Assembly (NCBI RefSeq): GCF_000227745.2
Contig: NC_018012.1
Location: forward strand, 3,403,501 to 3,467,500
Direction of reading: 5' to 3'
DNA length: 64,000 nucleotides
DNA from: Thiocystis violascens DSM 198
GTDB taxonomy: Bacteria > Pseudomonadota > Gammaproteobacteria > Chromatiales > Chromatiaceae
The translations under genes and the position numbers were made by a program. Position 1 is the first letter of the stretch, and every line of letters starts with the position of its first letter. Of the stretch, positions 51,426 through 61,213 are shown piece by piece. The notes below the pieces were generated by a model, which did not search any database, had not been told where the DNA came from, and saw only the letters and a list, made by a program, of their open reading frames with translations.

Positions 51426-52346
51426 TCAGTCGGTCTTGAGCGTCGACCAGAAGCGGTCGATGGCGGCGGCGGTTTCGGCGGGTTTCTCCCATTGGGGCAT
51501 GCCACGGGTGGGTGTGAGCTGTTCAGCCCGCCAGCCCGGATGACGGCTCAGAAAGCCCGGCAATTCGTGGAAGTCGATGTTCGGATCCTTGTCGTAGACC
51601 ACCAGAACCGGCTGGGTCAGTTTACCGTACAGGGTATCACCCGCCTTGGGGGTGAAAAGTTGACCGGACAGGAAATACAGCGGGGCATACTTGGCGCCCG
51701 GCTGGTGCGTGGTCGCATGAGCGTAGTCGACGAGTCCGGGCGGGATGGCGCCCTTGAACACCTGATTGTAAAAATATTTGATGCTGGGGCGCGTGGTGAG
51801 CAGGCCGAACAGCCCGTCATTGATCACCGGCACGCTCAACGCCTTGTGAGCACGCTCGGCCGCCTTGCCGGTCGGAAGTCCGCGGATGTTGAATCCAGTG
51901 GGCGACAGCAGGGCCAGACTGGCCACCAGTTCGGGTTTCATCAGGGTCGCGCGGGCGGCAAACTCGCAGCCGAGCGAAAACGCGATCAGATCGGCCGTGG
52001 ACTTGACGATCGTCTCCAGGAATTCGGCGATGACGCCGGCGAACAACTCGGGCGAATAGCGCCGGTTGCTGCGGTCGGAGTGTCCGAAGCCGGGAAGATC
52101 CAGCGCGAACACCGGACGCTGCGAGCGATAGTGCTCGAACAGCGGCTTCATCTCGAAGGCGCTCGGCGCGGCGTTGATGCTGTGAATCAGGACCAGCGGA
52201 CGGCCGGTGGCGGATGTGTCGGCGTAATAGTGAATCCGCCCGCCAAGCCGCGAGACATAATCGTGACGGGAGGCGTCGATGGCGGCGGGAAGCGACGGGT
52301 TGCGGGTCGTGGCGGTGCTGCCAGCGCGGGCGATAGCGGAGTCCAT
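51426..52346 (-). CDS. alpha/beta hydrolase fold protein
   Basis: A 306-residue alpha/beta hydrolase. LVLIHSINAAPSAFEMKPLF is the oxyanion region, VFALDLPGFGHSDRS the next conserved strand, and LIAFSLGCEFAARATLM carries the predicted nucleophile serine. Near the C-terminus, where a histidine is expected (usually GHxPxxE), the sequence is TRGMPQWEKP, so the catalytic His is not evident. The protein may bind rather than hydrolyse, or use another residue. It follows the SDR/DUF2867 gene by seven bases and is probably co-transcribed. Substrate unknown. Confidence 0.8.
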   Translation of the reverse strand: MDSAIARAGSTATTRNPSLPAAIDASRHDYVSRLGGRIHYYADTSATGRPLVLIHSINAAPSAFEMKPLFEHYRSQRPVFALDLPGFGHSDRSNRRYSPELFAGVIAEFLETIVKSTADLIAFSLGCEFAARATLMKPELVASLALLSPTGFNIRGLPTGKAAERAHKALSVPVINDGLFGLLTTRPSIKYFYNQVFKGAIPPGLVDYAHATTHQPGAKYAPLYFLSGQLFTPKAGDTLYGKLTQPVLVVYDKDPNIDFHELPGFLSRHPGWRAEQLTPTRGMPQWEKPAETAAAIDRFWSTLKTD

Positions 52347-52353
52347 GTGCGAA

Positions 52354-53901
52354 TTACCTCGTTTGCGAACGGTTCTGTCGATTGCGTTGTGCCCGGATGT
52401 CCTGCTCGGCGCGGCGGCAGATCTCACGGGTTAGACCTTTGAAGAGCCTCCGGTGAAGAGGCTCCAGCGAATACCAGTACAGCAGTCCCCAGACCCCGGC
52501 TGGATGCCAGTAGGCGGTGGCGGTCAGACGGGTGCCCCCGGTGGTCAGCGGTTCCAGCTCGAATTCCAGCACGCCGGCACCCGGCGCGCGCATGCCGAAC
52601 GCGAGGCTCAGACGGCGTTCGGGCTCGGCGCCCATCACCGTCCAATAATCGATGCGGTCGCCCGTGCGAACCTCCTCGGCATGGCGTCGGCCGCGCTGGA
52701 GACCCGGCCCGCCGACGATCCAGTCCATCCATTCGCGGATCGACCAAAGCGTGTTCAGATAGTAATAGCGATTGTCGCCGCCGATGGCCGCCACGACCCG
52801 CCAAACTGCGGCGGGGTCGGCGGCGGTCTCGGCGCTGCCGCTCGCGCGCTTGGCGTAATAGGCATAGTCGATCTGTTGATGGCGCACGGCAAAGGCTCCC
52901 TCGACCCAGCGGCTGACGACAGCGCCGCGGCGTTCGATCTCGAACGCGGCGCGCACGGCGTCCCGAAATCCCAGCAGGGGCTGGGGGACGAGACGACGCA
53001 GTTCCTCGTCCCGGGCGTAAAAGTCATGCCGGAGCCCCTCGATCAGGGCGCGGGCAATGGGGGTCGGCACCGAGGTGATAAAGCGCAGCCAATACGCGGA
53101 CAGTTGCGGCGTCAGCACCGGGACCGGGATGATCCAGGGTGGCCGTTTGCCGGCTTCCTCGGCGAGGATACGCATCATCTCCGCGTAGGTCAGGGTTTCC
53201 GGTCCGGCCGCATCGAAACTGCGCGCGGCGGTTTCCTCCATCCAGGGCACCCGCGCGAGATACCGGAGCAGGTTTTCCAGCGCGATGGGCGGCGATTTCG
53301 CGCTGACCCAGCGCGGCGTGATCATCGCCGGCAGATGATAAACCAAATCGCGCATCACCTCGAAGGCGGCCGAGCCCGGTCCGACGATGATGCCTGCCCG
53401 GATCTCGGTCACCGGTACCGGTCCGCCGCGCAGCACCACGCCGGTATCGCGCCGCGAGACGATATGCTCGCTCTGCGCGTCGTCCGGCACCAGACCGCCC
53501 AGATAAACGATGCGTCTGACCCCGGCAACGCCCGCGGCCTGTGCGAAATGGCGTGCCGCCTCCAGATCCAGGCGCCCGAAATCCCTTCCGGCGGACATCG
53601 AGTGGACCAGATAGTAGGCGACCTCGACACCTGCCAGCGCGGCGGCGAGGGTCTCCGGGACCAGCGCATCCGCGCCGACGATCCCGACGCCCGGCCAGCC
53701 GCGCGCCTCCAGCACCGCTGGGTTGCGGGAGCAGGCGCGGACCGAGAATCCCTCCCCGAGCAGATAAGGCACCAGATGACTGCCGATGTAGCCACTGGCG
53801 CCAAAGACCAGGCACAGAGCCGGCAAGCCGGCGGCTTGCCCGGCGCTGTCTTGCCCCGACTTCTGAGGGATGGTCTGTTTCAACGCAGTCGAGTCAGTCA
53901 T
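52354..53901 (-). CDS. NAD(P)-binding SDR protein with DUF2867 domain
   Basis: A 515-residue protein. The N-terminal domain is an atypical short-chain dehydrogenase with CLVFGASGYIGSHLVPYLL binding NAD(P). The C-terminal part (about residues 325-480) is a DUF2867 / START-like domain (NRYYYLNTLWSIREWMDWIV and later LTATAYWHPAGVWGLLYWYS). The two-domain layout is common in proteobacteria, with no proven reaction. ATG 53901 is chosen as the start of sensible sequence. The hydrolase gene follows closely. Confidence 0.85.
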   Translation of the reverse strand: MTDSTALKQTIPQKSGQDSAGQAAGLPALCLVFGASGYIGSHLVPYLLGEGFSVRACSRNPAVLEARGWPGVGIVGADALVPETLAAALAGVEVAYYLVHSMSAGRDFGRLDLEAARHFAQAAGVAGVRRIVYLGGLVPDDAQSEHIVSRRDTGVVLRGGPVPVTEIRAGIIVGPGSAAFEVMRDLVYHLPAMITPRWVSAKSPPIALENLLRYLARVPWMEETAARSFDAAGPETLTYAEMMRILAEEAGKRPPWIIPVPVLTPQLSAYWLRFITSVPTPIARALIEGLRHDFYARDEELRRLVPQPLLGFRDAVRAAFEIERRGAVVSRWVEGAFAVRHQQIDYAYYAKRASGSAETAADPAAVWRVVAAIGGDNRYYYLNTLWSIREWMDWIVGGPGLQRGRRHAEEVRTGDRIDYWTVMGAEPERRLSLAFGMRAPGAGVLEFELEPLTTGGTRLTATAYWHPAGVWGLLYWYSLEPLHRRLFKGLTREICRRAEQDIRAQRNRQNRSQTR

Positions 53902-54038
53902 CGGACGACCTCTCGGGTGCCGGGCGCAACCGTGCGCGGGCCGCATTCGCCACGCGTTCGTTTCAGAATCGCCAGGAATGTCTAAACCTTAATCCTTGCA
54001 GGCAGAGGTGCATATCGATGCAACCCCCCCCGTCATTC

Positions 54039-54872
54039 ATGAATCAATCGAATCGGACATGTTCGCGTCAAGCCAAGTTTACAGCGATCTTCATGGCTTG
54101 TCTGTTTGTGTCGGGTTGCACGGGGCAGTTTGTCCGCCAGGTCGGGGTCGGTGGCTTGCCGTCGGGACGGCCGGCCGGGATTGCCGTCGCGGACGGCGTC
54201 GTGCTCTCCAGGACCGCTTGCGCGCTGCGTTATCGGGTGTACCGACCGGCCGGCGTGGCCCCTGGCGATCTGGCGGTCGTGGGGCATGGGTTCCTGCGCG
54301 CCAAGGAGCGCATGACTGGGCTCGCGACCGCCTTGGCCAAGTCCGGCGTGACGACCGCGACACTGGATTTCTGCAACGATCGGCTCTGGGACGGCGGCCA
54401 TGCTCGCAATGCGCTCGATATGATGACGGTCGCGGACGCACTCGGGGCGCGCCGGGTGGTGTATACGGGTTTTTCGGCCGGCGCGCTCTCCGCGCTGATC
54501 GCCGCCCGCAACGATCGGCGCGCGGTGGGCGTGGTGGCGCTGGATCTGGTCGATGCGCGGGCCTTGGGGGTCCGGATGGCGTCCGGTCTGAAGCCGCCCC
54601 TGATCGGACTGGTCGGCGACGCCTCGCGCTGTAACGCCTCTCAGAATGGACTAGCGGTCTATGCCGCCAGCCCGAACGCCGTTGTGCAACGAATGATTGG
54701 GGCGGATCACTGCGATTTCGAGTCGCCGACCGACTGGGTCTGCCGACTGACTTGCGCGCGCGGCGAGGCGAGCCCCGGATCGCCCCGCCAGGATATTCTT
54801 CGCGCGGCCACAGCGGCGGTGCAATCGCTGTTGCGGGATGCGACCGGGTCCGAAGCGTGCGGCGAGGAATGA
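54039..54872 (+). CDS. lipoprotein with alpha/beta hydrolase-like domain
   Basis: A 277-residue lipoprotein. The signal (FTAIFMACLFVSGC) ends in a lipobox with the acylated cysteine at residue 27. The remainder resembles a dienelactone-hydrolase-type fold. LAVVGHGFLRAKERM is the first motif, VVYTGFSAGALSALIAARND the nucleophile elbow (GFSAG), and VQRMIGADHCDFESPTDWVC contains a plausible catalytic His. It is probably a periplasmic or outer-membrane esterase of unknown substrate. ATG 54018 is an alternative start. It is divergent from the SDR gene. Confidence 0.8.
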   Translation: MNQSNRTCSRQAKFTAIFMACLFVSGCTGQFVRQVGVGGLPSGRPAGIAVADGVVLSRTACALRYRVYRPAGVAPGDLAVVGHGFLRAKERMTGLATALAKSGVTTATLDFCNDRLWDGGHARNALDMMTVADALGARRVVYTGFSAGALSALIAARNDRRAVGVVALDLVDARALGVRMASGLKPPLIGLVGDASRCNASQNGLAVYAASPNAVVQRMIGADHCDFESPTDWVCRLTCARGEASPGSPRQDILRAATAAVQSLLRDATGSEACGEE

Positions 54873-54944
54873 CGCGGCCGGCAGAATTCCAGTCTCCCCA
54901 GGCGCCGACAACCGGTCGGCGTTCCCTGGCGTTGGCTTGACGCC

Positions 54945-56516
54945 TCAGACCTTGTATTGATTCACCAGCGTGGCCAGCCGGCCCGCCAGATCCTCCAGAT
55001 GACCGGTGGCCGACACCACGGAATCGGTGCTCTCCAACGTCTGCATGGACAGGTGCCGAATACTTTCCACATTGCGGTTCATCTCTTCCACCACCGCGCT
55101 CTGTTCCTCGGCGGCGGTCGCGATCTGAGCATTCATCTCGTTGATGCGGTCGACCGACTGCGTGATCGAATCCAGCGATCGGTCGGTCTCCGAGGCCGAG
55201 AGGACGCTGCGTTCCGCCTGCTCGCTCCCGCGCTTCATCACGGCCACGGCGCTGCGCGAGCCTTCCTGCAGACGCTGGATCATGGCCTGGATTTCCTGCG
55301 TGGCATCCTGGGTGCGTTGCGCCAGGGCGCGTACCTCGTCGGCGACGACCGCGAAACCGCGCCCCGCCTCGCCGGCCCGCGCCGCCTCGATCGCCGCATT
55401 CAGGGCCAGCAGATTGGTCTGGCCGGCGATGCTGCGGATCACATCCAGGATCTTGCCGATATTCTCCGATTCGTCGCCCAGCCGACCGATGGCCTCGGCG
55501 GCCTCGGAGACGCCTTCGGCTAGTTGCTGGATGCCGTGCACGCTCTCGCGCACGATCACGCGGCCCGCCTGAGCGTCGGCGCTCGCCTGGTGCGCCGCAT
55601 CGGCGGCGGCGGTGGTGTTGTTGGCGACCTCGGCCACGGTGGCGGACATCTCGTTCATGGCGGTGGCGACCATGTCGGTTTCCTGGTGCTGCTGTTCCAT
55701 CAGGCGATGCGTGGAGTTGCTCGCAAGCGCCAACTGGCCGACCGACACGGCCACTCCGGACGCAGACTCCTGGATGTTGCCGATCACCGTTGCCAGGCGG
55801 GACTGAAGCATCTTGATAGCCTGGAGGATCTCCGCCGTCTCGTTGTTGCGCACGACATGAATGGGGAAATTCAGATCGCCGGCGGCGATCTTTTTCGCCG
55901 CCGCGACACTCTCTCGAATGGGCGAGAAGATCGTTCGTGTGCTGACTTGCGCCAGAATCATGCCCGCCGCCAGCGTGGCCAGGCCGATCCAGAGGCTGCC
56001 GAACCAGCCGGCGGCGACCGCGCCCAACCCAACCAGCGTAAAAGCCAGGGTGATCCAGACGCCATGCCCGAATTCGGGAATCCATCGCCTGGGCAGATCC
56101 TCCAGCTTGCGCTCGCGCACCCGGGCGTAGAGCCGCTCCGCCTGGTCGATCTGCCCGCGCTTCGGTTTCGTTCTGACCGACTGATAGCCGATCAGGGTTT
56201 CGCCTTCGTAGACCGGAGTGACATAGGCATCCACCCAGTAATGATCGCCATTTTTGCAGCGATTCTTGACGATCCCGCGCCAGGGTTTGCCCTTCTGCAC
56301 CGTCGACCAGAGATCCTTGAAGGCTGCCGTGGGCATGTCGGGATGTCTCACCACATTGTGATTGACACCCAGCAGTTCGTCTTCCCGGAATCCGCTGATG
56401 TCGATAAATGGCTTGTTACAGTAGGTGATGGTGCCCTTGGTGTCGGTGGTGGAGACGATCACGAGCGACGCGGCGTAATCGTTTTCCCGGTTGGTGACCG
56501 GCAGATTGATCTTCAT
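54945..56516 (-). CDS. PAS-domain methyl-accepting chemotaxis protein
   Basis: A 523-residue chemoreceptor of the Aer-like type. The N-terminal PAS domain ([20 protein letters not shown] and [20 protein letters not shown]) is cytoplasmic. It is followed by two closely spaced membrane segments around residues 155-200. A HAMP-like region follows. The signalling domain has the hairpin tip [20 protein letters not shown] and [13 protein letters not shown]. It likely senses redox or energy state through the PAS cofactor, as Aer does. The flagellin gene shows that the cell is motile. No che genes are in the window. Confidence 0.9.
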   Translation of the reverse strand: MKINLPVTNRENDYAASLVIVSTTDTKGTITYCNKPFIDISGFREDELLGVNHNVVRHPDMPTAAFKDLWSTVQKGKPWRGIVKNRCKNGDHYWVDAYVTPVYEGETLIGYQSVRTKPKRGQIDQAERLYARVRERKLEDLPRRWIPEFGHGVWITLAFTLVGLGAVAAGWFGSLWIGLATLAAGMILAQVSTRTIFSPIRESVAAAKKIAAGDLNFPIHVVRNNETAEILQAIKMLQSRLATVIGNIQESASGVAVSVGQLALASNSTHRLMEQQHQETDMVATAMNEMSATVAEVANNTTAAADAAHQASADAQAGRVIVRESVHGIQQLAEGVSEAAEAIGRLGDESENIGKILDVIRSIAGQTNLLALNAAIEAARAGEAGRGFAVVADEVRALAQRTQDATQEIQAMIQRLQEGSRSAVAVMKRGSEQAERSVLSASETDRSLDSITQSVDRINEMNAQIATAAEEQSAVVEEMNRNVESIRHLSMQTLESTDSVVSATGHLEDLAGRLATLVNQYKV

Positions 56517-56606
56517 GGTGATGGCCTGAGCGGGTCCGTGTGGTAGCAAGTGATGGCGTAGGGTGAAACAGCCGCTATCATCGCGCATCCGCGCCCGCGG
56601 GTATAA

Positions 56607-56681
56607 GGTGATTTCCTGAAAACAATCTGTCTATGGAGTAGCTGTTCATGGACGGGATGAGCCGTTTTCTCGGAAATCGCC
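56607..56681. mobile_element. miniature inverted-repeat element A, copy 3 (short)
   Basis: A 75-bp element with ends GGTGATTTCCTGAAAAC and GTTTTCTCGGAAATCGCC, flanked by TAA on both sides (56604-56606, 56682-56684). It lacks most of the internal palindromes of copies 1 and 2. It lies in the 344-bp gap (56517-56860) between the chemoreceptor and nagZ, in which nothing else is recognised. Confidence 0.75.
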
Positions 56682-56860
56682 TAAGTCATTCAGGCTAAGG
56701 GTCATCGTCGCCGATCGGGTCTGCGGTGGGCCCCTGTATTGGAGGCGGTTGCGTTCTGCCAGGCGGCGGGATTCGCCACTCGCCACTCGCCTGTGTTAAA
56801 AATGCCTACCTTCGATACTTCGCTCTCGACACGCACCGGCCACCGAACGCAGATCACACC

Positions 56861-57937
56861 ATGTCGCTGGGATCTATCATGCTCGACCTCGCGGGAACGG
56901 CGCTCGATGCCGAGGATCGCGAGCTTTTGGTCCATCCCGCCGTCGGCGGGGTGATCCTCTTCTCGCGCAATGCCGAGTCGCCGGCGCAGATCGCCGAACT
57001 CACGGCGTCGATCCATGGTTTGCGCGAGCCGCGTCTGCTGGTCGGCGTCGATCAGGAAGGCGGCCGCGTGCAGCGCTTTCGCGAGGGCTTCACGCGTCTG
57101 CCGCCAGCGGGGCGTTTCGGCCAACTGCACGCGCGCGATCCGGCGCGCGCGCGCGCGGCCTGCGCGTCGGTGGCCTGGTTGATGGCCGCCGAGTTGCGGG
57201 CCGTCGGGGTCGATTTCAGTTTCGCGCCGGTGCTGGATCTGGACCGGTCGATCAGCCAGGTCATCGGCGATCGCGGCTTTGCGTCCCAGGCGATGCCGGT
57301 CTGCGATCTGGCCGCGGCCTGGATGGGGGGCGCCCGGCGCGCCGGCATGGCCTCGGTGGGCAAGCACTTTCCGGGACATGGCGGGGTCGCGGCGGATTCG
57401 CATGCCGAACTGCCGACCGATTCGCGTGGCCTCGCGGAGATCGAACGGGAGGATCTGGTGCCGTTCCAGCGCCTGATCGATCATGGCCTGGAGGCCGTGA
57501 TGCCGGCGCACGTCGTCTATCCGTGCATCGATCGGCGACCGGCCGGATTCTCGTCGATCTGGTTGCGGGACGTTCTGCGCGGCCGGCTTGGTTTTCAGGG
57601 AGTCATTTTCAGCGACGATCTCAACATGGCGGCGGCCGGCGCGGGCGGGAATTATGTCGAGCGCGCGCAGTCCGCCGAGCAGGCGGGGTGCGACATGCTG
57701 CTGATCTGCAACAATCGGCCCGCGGCGGCGGCAATCGTCGAAGCCTTTGGCGACCGCCGCGATCCGGTCGTTGTCCTGCGTCAGGTGCGCATGCGGGGGC
57801 GCGGGCAATTCGATCGCGCGCGTCTGCGCGAACAGCCTGAGTGGGCGCGCGCGATCCGTTCCGTGGCTCAGCTCGAAGAGTTGGAGACGCGGGATCTCGG
57901 GCTGGCCGATCCAACCGAAACGGGGCGCGCGGGATGA
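56861..57937 (+). CDS. nagZ: beta-N-acetylhexosaminidase NagZ
   Basis: A 358-residue glycoside hydrolase family 3 enzyme that trims N-acetylglucosamine from recycled cell-wall muropeptides in the cytoplasm. VGKHFPGHG followed by DSH is the GH3 NagZ signature holding the flexible catalytic His/Asp pair. GVIFSDDLNMAAA carries the nucleophile Asp. ATG 56861 is the start of conserved sequence. The hpt start overlaps the stop (ATGA). Confidence 0.95.
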   Translation: MSLGSIMLDLAGTALDAEDRELLVHPAVGGVILFSRNAESPAQIAELTASIHGLREPRLLVGVDQEGGRVQRFREGFTRLPPAGRFGQLHARDPARARAACASVAWLMAAELRAVGVDFSFAPVLDLDRSISQVIGDRGFASQAMPVCDLAAAWMGGARRAGMASVGKHFPGHGGVAADSHAELPTDSRGLAEIEREDLVPFQRLIDHGLEAVMPAHVVYPCIDRRPAGFSSIWLRDVLRGRLGFQGVIFSDDLNMAAAGAGGNYVERAQSAEQAGCDMLLICNNRPAAAAIVEAFGDRRDPVVVLRQVRMRGRGQFDRARLREQPEWARAIRSVAQLEELETRDLGLADPTETGRAG

Positions 57938-58485
57938 AGCTCGACGCCATCGAGTACGCCGCCATTGCGGGTCGCGCCGACTGTCTGGTAACGCCCGCGG
58001 AAATGGACGCCGCGCTCGATCGGATGGCGGGCGTGCTGACCGAGCGCCTGGCGGGCAAGGATCCGCTGGTGCTTTGCGTCATGACCGGCGGGATCGTCGT
58101 GACCGGCCTGCTCCTGCCAAGACTTCACTTTCAATTGCGGCTCGATTATCTCCATGCGAGCCGCTATCGGGGGACGACCAGCGGTGGCGAGATCGTCTGG
58201 CGCTACCGCCCGTCGGAAGCGATTCGCGGCGAGCACATCCTGGTTCTCGACGATGTTCTGGACGAAGGCGTCACGCTCGACCAGGTGATCCGCGCCTGCC
58301 ATGAAGACGGCGCCGCCAGTGTGCTTTCGGCGGTTCTGGTCGAGAAGTGCCGTCCGCACCAGTGCGAGGCCGATGTGGTGGGAGTCCGGGTTCCAAACCG
58401 GTATCTCTACGGTGATGGTCTCGACTATAAAAATTATTTCCGAAATGCCCATGGCGTCTTCGCGGTTGCCGACGAAGATCTCTGA
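57934..58485 (+). CDS. hpt: hypoxanthine-guanine phosphoribosyltransferase
   Basis: A 183-residue purine salvage enzyme. The PRPP-binding motif is ILVLDDVLDEGVTL, and KNYFRNAHGVFAVADED is near the C-terminus. It overlaps nagZ by four bases. In pseudomonads a similar gene order (nagZ, hpt-like, methylthioinosine phosphorylase) links it to recovery of purine from 5'-methylthioadenosine; the phosphorylase lies downstream at 59343. Confidence 0.9.
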   Translation: MKLDAIEYAAIAGRADCLVTPAEMDAALDRMAGVLTERLAGKDPLVLCVMTGGIVVTGLLLPRLHFQLRLDYLHASRYRGTTSGGEIVWRYRPSEAIRGEHILVLDDVLDEGVTLDQVIRACHEDGAASVLSAVLVEKCRPHQCEADVVGVRVPNRYLYGDGLDYKNYFRNAHGVFAVADEDL

Positions 58486-58620
58486 ATCGCGTCAGCGGCG
58501 GCATTCGTCGAGTCGGGCGGAGGCCGAATCGACGCGCCGGGAAGACCCATGGCCACAAGCGCCGCGGGATTTTTCGTGCTGAAGCGGTATTTGGCAAAAT
58601 GCCAATATAATTAAAGGCTT

Positions 58621-58648
58621 TTTGACTATTTCGGCGGTTTGGTATACA
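58621..58648 (+). promoter_or_regulatory. predicted promoter of the hemerythrin gene
   Basis: TTTGAC (58621-58626) and TATACA (58643-58648) are 16 bases apart, in a locally AT-rich stretch about 130 bases before the hemerythrin start. Nothing else is recognised in the gap 58486-58777. Confidence 0.5.
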
Positions 58649-58777
58649 TCCTCTCAAGCAGTCCGGTGGCGCGCTTTCGAGGTGCGTGCGGTAGCGATGT
58701 TCGCTGGCCGGCGCGCGGCGGGGTCGGCGCGCCATCGGTGCCCACTCACGAGTGATCGCTAACGAGGATGACGAGGC

Positions 58778-59239
58778 ATGTCTGACCTGAATGTTTACCG
58801 CAATTCGCACGCCGAACTGCGCCAGATGATCGACGATCTGAACTCGATTCTGACACCGGAACTGTTGAAGATCCGGCCGAACGCCAAAACCGCCTATGAG
58901 CTGCTCTGCGATCTCGGAAAAAAGGTGCGAAGCCATCTGGCGGATGAGGATCGGAGTCTCTATCCGACACTGCTGATTCATGAAGATCCGAAAATCAAGT
59001 CCATTGCCTGGGGCTTCATCAGCGGCGAAAAGCCGCTCCGCAAGATTTTCGACGATTACCACAAGCGCTGGCTCAAAAACTGCGATTTTAAATTTACCGA
59101 CGATTTTCTGGCCGAAACCCATGAGGTCTTCGAGATGGTGGCCAGTCGCATCGATCGCGAGGAACAGGTGCTTTTGCCCAAGCTGCTGGAAATCGGAGTT
59201 TTTCAGGAAACGCAGCAGTCCGGATCCCCGAGTTTCTGA
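58778..59239 (+). CDS. hemerythrin-like domain protein
   Basis: A 153-residue four-helix protein. His and acidic residues suited to a di-iron site are in YRNSHAELRQMIDDL, VRSHLADEDRSLYPTLLIH, ETHEVFEMVASRIDREEQVL and nearby. The protein is likely an oxygen, iron or redox sensor or carrier in the cytoplasm; motile microaerobic and phototrophic bacteria often carry many. It stands alone with its own promoter. Not all metal ligands can be assigned by eye. Confidence 0.82.
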   Translation: MSDLNVYRNSHAELRQMIDDLNSILTPELLKIRPNAKTAYELLCDLGKKVRSHLADEDRSLYPTLLIHEDPKIKSIAWGFISGEKPLRKIFDDYHKRWLKNCDFKFTDDFLAETHEVFEMVASRIDREEQVLLPKLLEIGVFQETQQSGSPSF

Positions 59240-59342
59240 GCGCCTGAGGATCCCGAGGCGGCCAAGCCGGCACCAACGCTTCGGTTTGGTTTCCCGAACG
59301 CTCTCCGGTAGACTCCTGCGTTTTACCGGTTGTGGGGCGTGA

Positions 59343-60083
59343 ATGTCTCTTCTTGCAATCATCGGGGGGTCGGGCTTTGCGGGAATTCCCGCCTTGTCGG
59401 TGCTTGATGCGCGGCAGGTCGACACGCCCTACGGTGAAACGTCGGCCCCTGTCACGCGGGGACGATTCGGCGGGAACGAGGTGCTGTTTCTTCCTCGTCA
59501 CGGCCCGTCCCACCATCTGCCGCCACATCGGATAAACTATCGCGCCAATCTGTGGGCGTTGCGTGCCTGCGGTGCCAGGCGGGTGATCGCCTTGGCCGCG
59601 GTTGGCGGTATCACGGCGCGTTTTTGCCCAACCGCCTTGGCGGTTCCCGATCAGATCATCGACTACACCTACGGACGCGAGCACACCATCTACGATGGCG
59701 CGGCCGGGGGTGTCGAGCATATCGACCTGACGGCACCCTATTGCGAAGAGTTGCGTCTTGCCGTGATGGCAGCCTGTGACCGAATGGGACACTCGGTCAT
59801 CCGTCAGGGAACCTACGGTGCCACGCAGGGGCCTCGATTGGAAACAGCGGCGGAGATCGGACGCTACGAGCGCGACGGTTGCGACATGGTCGGCATGACC
59901 GGTATGCCAGAGGCGAGTCTTGCGCGGGAGTTGGATCTCTGCTACGCCAGCTTTGCCTTCGTCGTCAATTGGGCGGCGGGAAAATCCGACGGCATCATCG
60001 ACATGCGCGAGATCGAGACGAACCTTGCGCGTTGCGTGGAGCGAGTCGAGGCGGTGTTGATGTCCCTTGCGTCTGATCGATAA
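59343..60083 (+). CDS. S-methyl-5'-thioinosine / thioadenosine phosphorylase
   Basis: A 246-residue purine nucleoside phosphorylase of the MTAP family. LLAIIGGSGFAGI is the phosphate-binding start, RHGPSHHLPPHRINYRANLW the conserved segment, and GTYGATQGPRLETAAEI with DMVGMTGMPEASLARELDLC close the active site. The length and the nagZ/hpt neighbourhood match S-methyl-5'-thioinosine phosphorylase of Pseudomonas. Substrate choice between methylthioinosine and methylthioadenosine depends on a few residues and is not settled here. It may tie to the RuBisCO-like protein, whose relatives work in methylthioadenosine salvage. Confidence 0.88.
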   Translation: MSLLAIIGGSGFAGIPALSVLDARQVDTPYGETSAPVTRGRFGGNEVLFLPRHGPSHHLPPHRINYRANLWALRACGARRVIALAAVGGITARFCPTALAVPDQIIDYTYGREHTIYDGAAGGVEHIDLTAPYCEELRLAVMAACDRMGHSVIRQGTYGATQGPRLETAAEIGRYERDGCDMVGMTGMPEASLARELDLCYASFAFVVNWAAGKSDGIIDMREIETNLARCVERVEAVLMSLASDR

Positions 60084-60182
60084 TCGCTGCCCATGGCTTG
60101 CGGTGCGGCGGGCGTTGGCGAATTGAACGCCGCTTTACCGTTTTAATTCATCACGTTTGACTACTTGCAGGAGTAACGAAGC

Positions 60183-60932
60183 ATGGCTGACTCGGAAACT
60201 ACCGCCTCCCGTTCGACGTTCGGTTGGTTGCCGAAATTGATCCTTTGGGCAGTTGTGATCGCCTTTGGCTATCTCTACTTGAATTCCATCGATCAGGAGG
60301 AAGGTGGCTCGTCCACCTCCCTTCTGGAGAAAATCGCTCAGTTGAGCCCGATCCCGATTTCGGCCTTGCCAGGCTCGGCATCCAAGTCGGATCCCGCCGC
60401 GGAAAGTCAGGTCATGGCGAGTCCGGCTCAGCAGTCGCCGGCCGCCGAATATCCCGTTTCCAAGGCTCCGGAAACGCCCAAGGCCCAGGAATCCCGACCG
60501 GTCAATGAAGCGGAGTCGGCTGTTTTCGCAAGATCCCTGATGAACGAAGCGCCCGCGACGGCGCCTGCCGCCGTTCAGCGCCAGACCGTCGAGCAACCGC
60601 GGGTTCCGGCGTTCGATCGTCGGATGACAAATGATGCCGTGGCGCCATCCATGCCGGAGTCCGCGCAGTCCGCCGCCCCGCCAGCCTGGGCGGTACCGCC
60701 GATGATGGCGCCCGAAGAGTCCACGCCTCCGGTTCGGCAGGCTCCTTACGATTGGGAGTCGATGGCGAGGCAACAGGCGCGGATGCAGGCTGAATATGCC
60801 GCCATGCGCCGCGAGGCGGACGAGCGGATGCGTCAGTACTGGGAGGGCATGTCGGCGCCTGCCGCCGGGCCTTATGGCTATCCCGGCTATCCCGCGGGTT
60901 ACGGCCCCGGAGCCGTCGCGCCTCAACGCTAA
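60183..60932 (+). CDS. membrane-anchored Ala/Pro-rich protein of unknown function
   Basis: A 249-residue protein with one N-terminal membrane segment (WLPKLILWAVVIAFGYLYL). A long low-complexity Ala/Pro/Ser/Gln region follows, ending in a short charged helix (RQQARMQAEYAAMRREADER) and a Gly/Pro/Tyr-rich tail. It probably has its bulk in the periplasm. No family is recognised. GGAGTAACG lies upstream of the ATG. It may be a spacer or structural protein. Confidence 0.65.
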   Translation: MADSETTASRSTFGWLPKLILWAVVIAFGYLYLNSIDQEEGGSSTSLLEKIAQLSPIPISALPGSASKSDPAAESQVMASPAQQSPAAEYPVSKAPETPKAQESRPVNEAESAVFARSLMNEAPATAPAAVQRQTVEQPRVPAFDRRMTNDAVAPSMPESAQSAAPPAWAVPPMMAPEESTPPVRQAPYDWESMARQQARMQAEYAAMRREADERMRQYWEGMSAPAAGPYGYPGYPAGYGPGAVAPQR

Positions 60933-61191
60933 GGTCAATCCGCCGACGCGCGGCGGGCGCCCTCTGCCCGTCGCGCCGGACGGAAATTTTTTGCACGCGA
61001 CTGCTGGGAATGCGGGTCAGCGGACACTTGCATGTTTCCTATGCTTCCATGCGCGATTTCGATACAGCGGTGGGAGATACTTGTGCTTGTGGCTTCGCGC
61101 ATCCAGCCTTGCGCTTTATGGAAAGAGCGGATAGACTCCCAGTGCTTAAGGAGAAGGCGGTTTAGTCACCATCCACATCTGCCGTCCATAA
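60933..61191. other. intergenic region, possible small RNA
   Basis: No gene is recognised between the Pro-rich protein and the first terminator. The stretch just before the terminator, about 61080-61190, could be a small RNA that ends there, but no known RNA family is evident and no clear promoter is seen. Confidence 0.35.
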
Positions 61192-61213
61192 GGCCCCGTT
61201 ACGGGGTTTTTTT
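61192..61213 (+). terminator. rho-independent terminator upstream of rimP
   Basis: The stem CCCCG / CGGGG with loop TTA is followed by seven T's. It ends transcription coming from the left, before the rimP-nusA-infB operon. Confidence 0.85.

Noticed and set aside
53541..54038. Upstream extension of the lipoprotein hydrolase frame
   Set aside because: It overlaps the divergent SDR gene and reads as Arg/Pro-rich non-coding sequence; the lipoprotein signal begins at 54039.
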